6,142 nucleotides of DNA, taken from Methanobacterium sp. PtaU1.Bin242. Its GTDB lineage: Archaea; Methanobacteriota; Methanobacteria; Methanobacteriales; Methanobacteriaceae. The position numbers and the translations under genes were made by a program. The DNA lies in NCBI GenBank assembly GCA_002067565.1, contig MVQZ01000293.1:1-6142 (forward strand), in the 5' to 3' direction. The notes under the pieces were generated by a model that made no database searches, was not told the DNA's origin, and worked only from the letters and a program-made list of their open reading frames with translations. Position 1 is the stretch's first letter. Every line of letters begins with the position of its first letter. Below, piece by piece: positions 5,752 to 6,142 of this stretch.

Positions 5752-6142
5752 ATGAATATCAATAAAAATCAGCTTATGATCTTAATATGGGCTACACCTG
5801 CTTTAATAGCTTTTTTCCTGGCTTTAGTCCCTACTTTTAAGTATCAGTGGCCTTTAAGTTGGGATATAATTTATCATGTACAGTATGCTCAGATTTATGC
5901 AGAATATGGGTTTAGATTAACCGATCCTCTCTTAAATGCGCCCTATGGTCAAAAAATAGGTTATCCTCCACTTTTCCATTTTTTACTGGTTTTGTTGGGT
6001 AGGATAAGTAAAGTTGATCTCTTCCAGATAGCCCGATTTCTCCAGCCAGTAATAATAATGTTCCTGGTGTTATCCACTTCTTATGTGGCTCGCAAATTTT
6101 ACGGAACTCTAACCGGGATATCTGCAGGTTTTTTAATGTTGT
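5752..6142 (+). CDS. GT-C-like multi-pass membrane protein, N-terminal 130 residues
   Basis: The frame is open from an ATG at 5752 to the window edge, so the 3' end is missing. The translation begins MNINKNQLMILIWATPALIA. A first membrane helix (about 9-28) leads to an external loop with WPLSWDIIYHVQYAQIYAEYG (33-53), where D38 and H42 sit in the position of the catalytic acidic motif of GT-C glycosyltransferases. YPPLFHFLLVLLG (71-83) and PVIIMFLVLSTSYVA (99-113) are further membrane stretches. The loop followed by a PLFHFLL-type helix is seen in archaeal PMT/STT3-like and related membrane proteins. Function is not assignable beyond a likely role in lipid-linked sugar transfer. An in-frame stop at 5737 limits the start; GTGAT at 5744-5748 is a weak ribosome binding site. 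It is divergent from the 3698-5389 gene and not a close duplicate of it. Confidence 0.75.
   Translation, partial: MNINKNQLMILIWATPALIAFFLALVPTFKYQWPLSWDIIYHVQYAQIYAEYGFRLTDPLLNAPYGQKIGYPPLFHFLLVLLGRISKVDLFQIARFLQPVIIMFLVLSTSYVARKFYGTLTGISAGFLML

Noticed and set aside
5634..6124. 11-bp direct repeat CGGGATATCTG at 5634-5644 and 6114-6124, as possible attachment sites
   Set aside because: A few 11-bp matches are expected by chance in 6 kb. One copy is inside coding sequence, and no integrase or tRNA lies nearby.

Overview
The window looks like part of a methanogenic archaeal chromosome, most likely Methanobacterium or a close relative in the Methanobacteriales. The reasons are an AT-rich base composition, archaeal BRE/TATA-type promoters, GGAGGTG-type ribosome binding sites, an archaeal-style RNase Z, a 2[4Fe-4S] ferredoxin paired with a V4R-like protein, and an archaeal sortase-family protein. 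This placement rests on recognising families by eye; no search was run.

Layout. On the minus strand, bases 1-549 hold a two-gene unit: a small ferredoxin followed by a V4R-like protein that runs off the left edge, with its start coupled to the ferredoxin stop. Bases 550-1248 are a gene-poor, very AT-rich gap. In it sits a conspicuous GC-richer island (878-954) able to fold into nested, partly competing hairpins, with a promoter-like sequence before it and a T-run after it. It is the best candidate here for an undescribed small RNA. Bases 1249-3476 (minus) form a tightly overlapping three-gene operon read in the order RNase Z (rnz), MscS-type mechanosensitive channel, sortase. It is served by one or two TATA boxes near 3526-3556.

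Bases 3698-5389 (minus) encode a 563-residue polytopic membrane protein with the DDAYIH motif of GT-C type lipid-linked-sugar glycosyltransferases. Its promoter lies so close to the start codon that the mRNA may be leaderless. After a divergent intergenic region of about 360 bp, a plus-strand gene starts at 5752 and runs off the right edge. It encodes a second, different GT-C-like membrane protein.

How the parts may fit together: the two glycosyltransferase-like proteins, the sortase and the MscS channel all act at or across the cell envelope, so the right two thirds of the window has a surface flavour. RNase Z is a housekeeping tRNA 3'-processing enzyme that leads an otherwise membrane-protein operon. 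The ferredoxin/V4R pair belongs to redox metabolism and appears unrelated. No mobile element, CRISPR array, tRNA or rRNA was seen.
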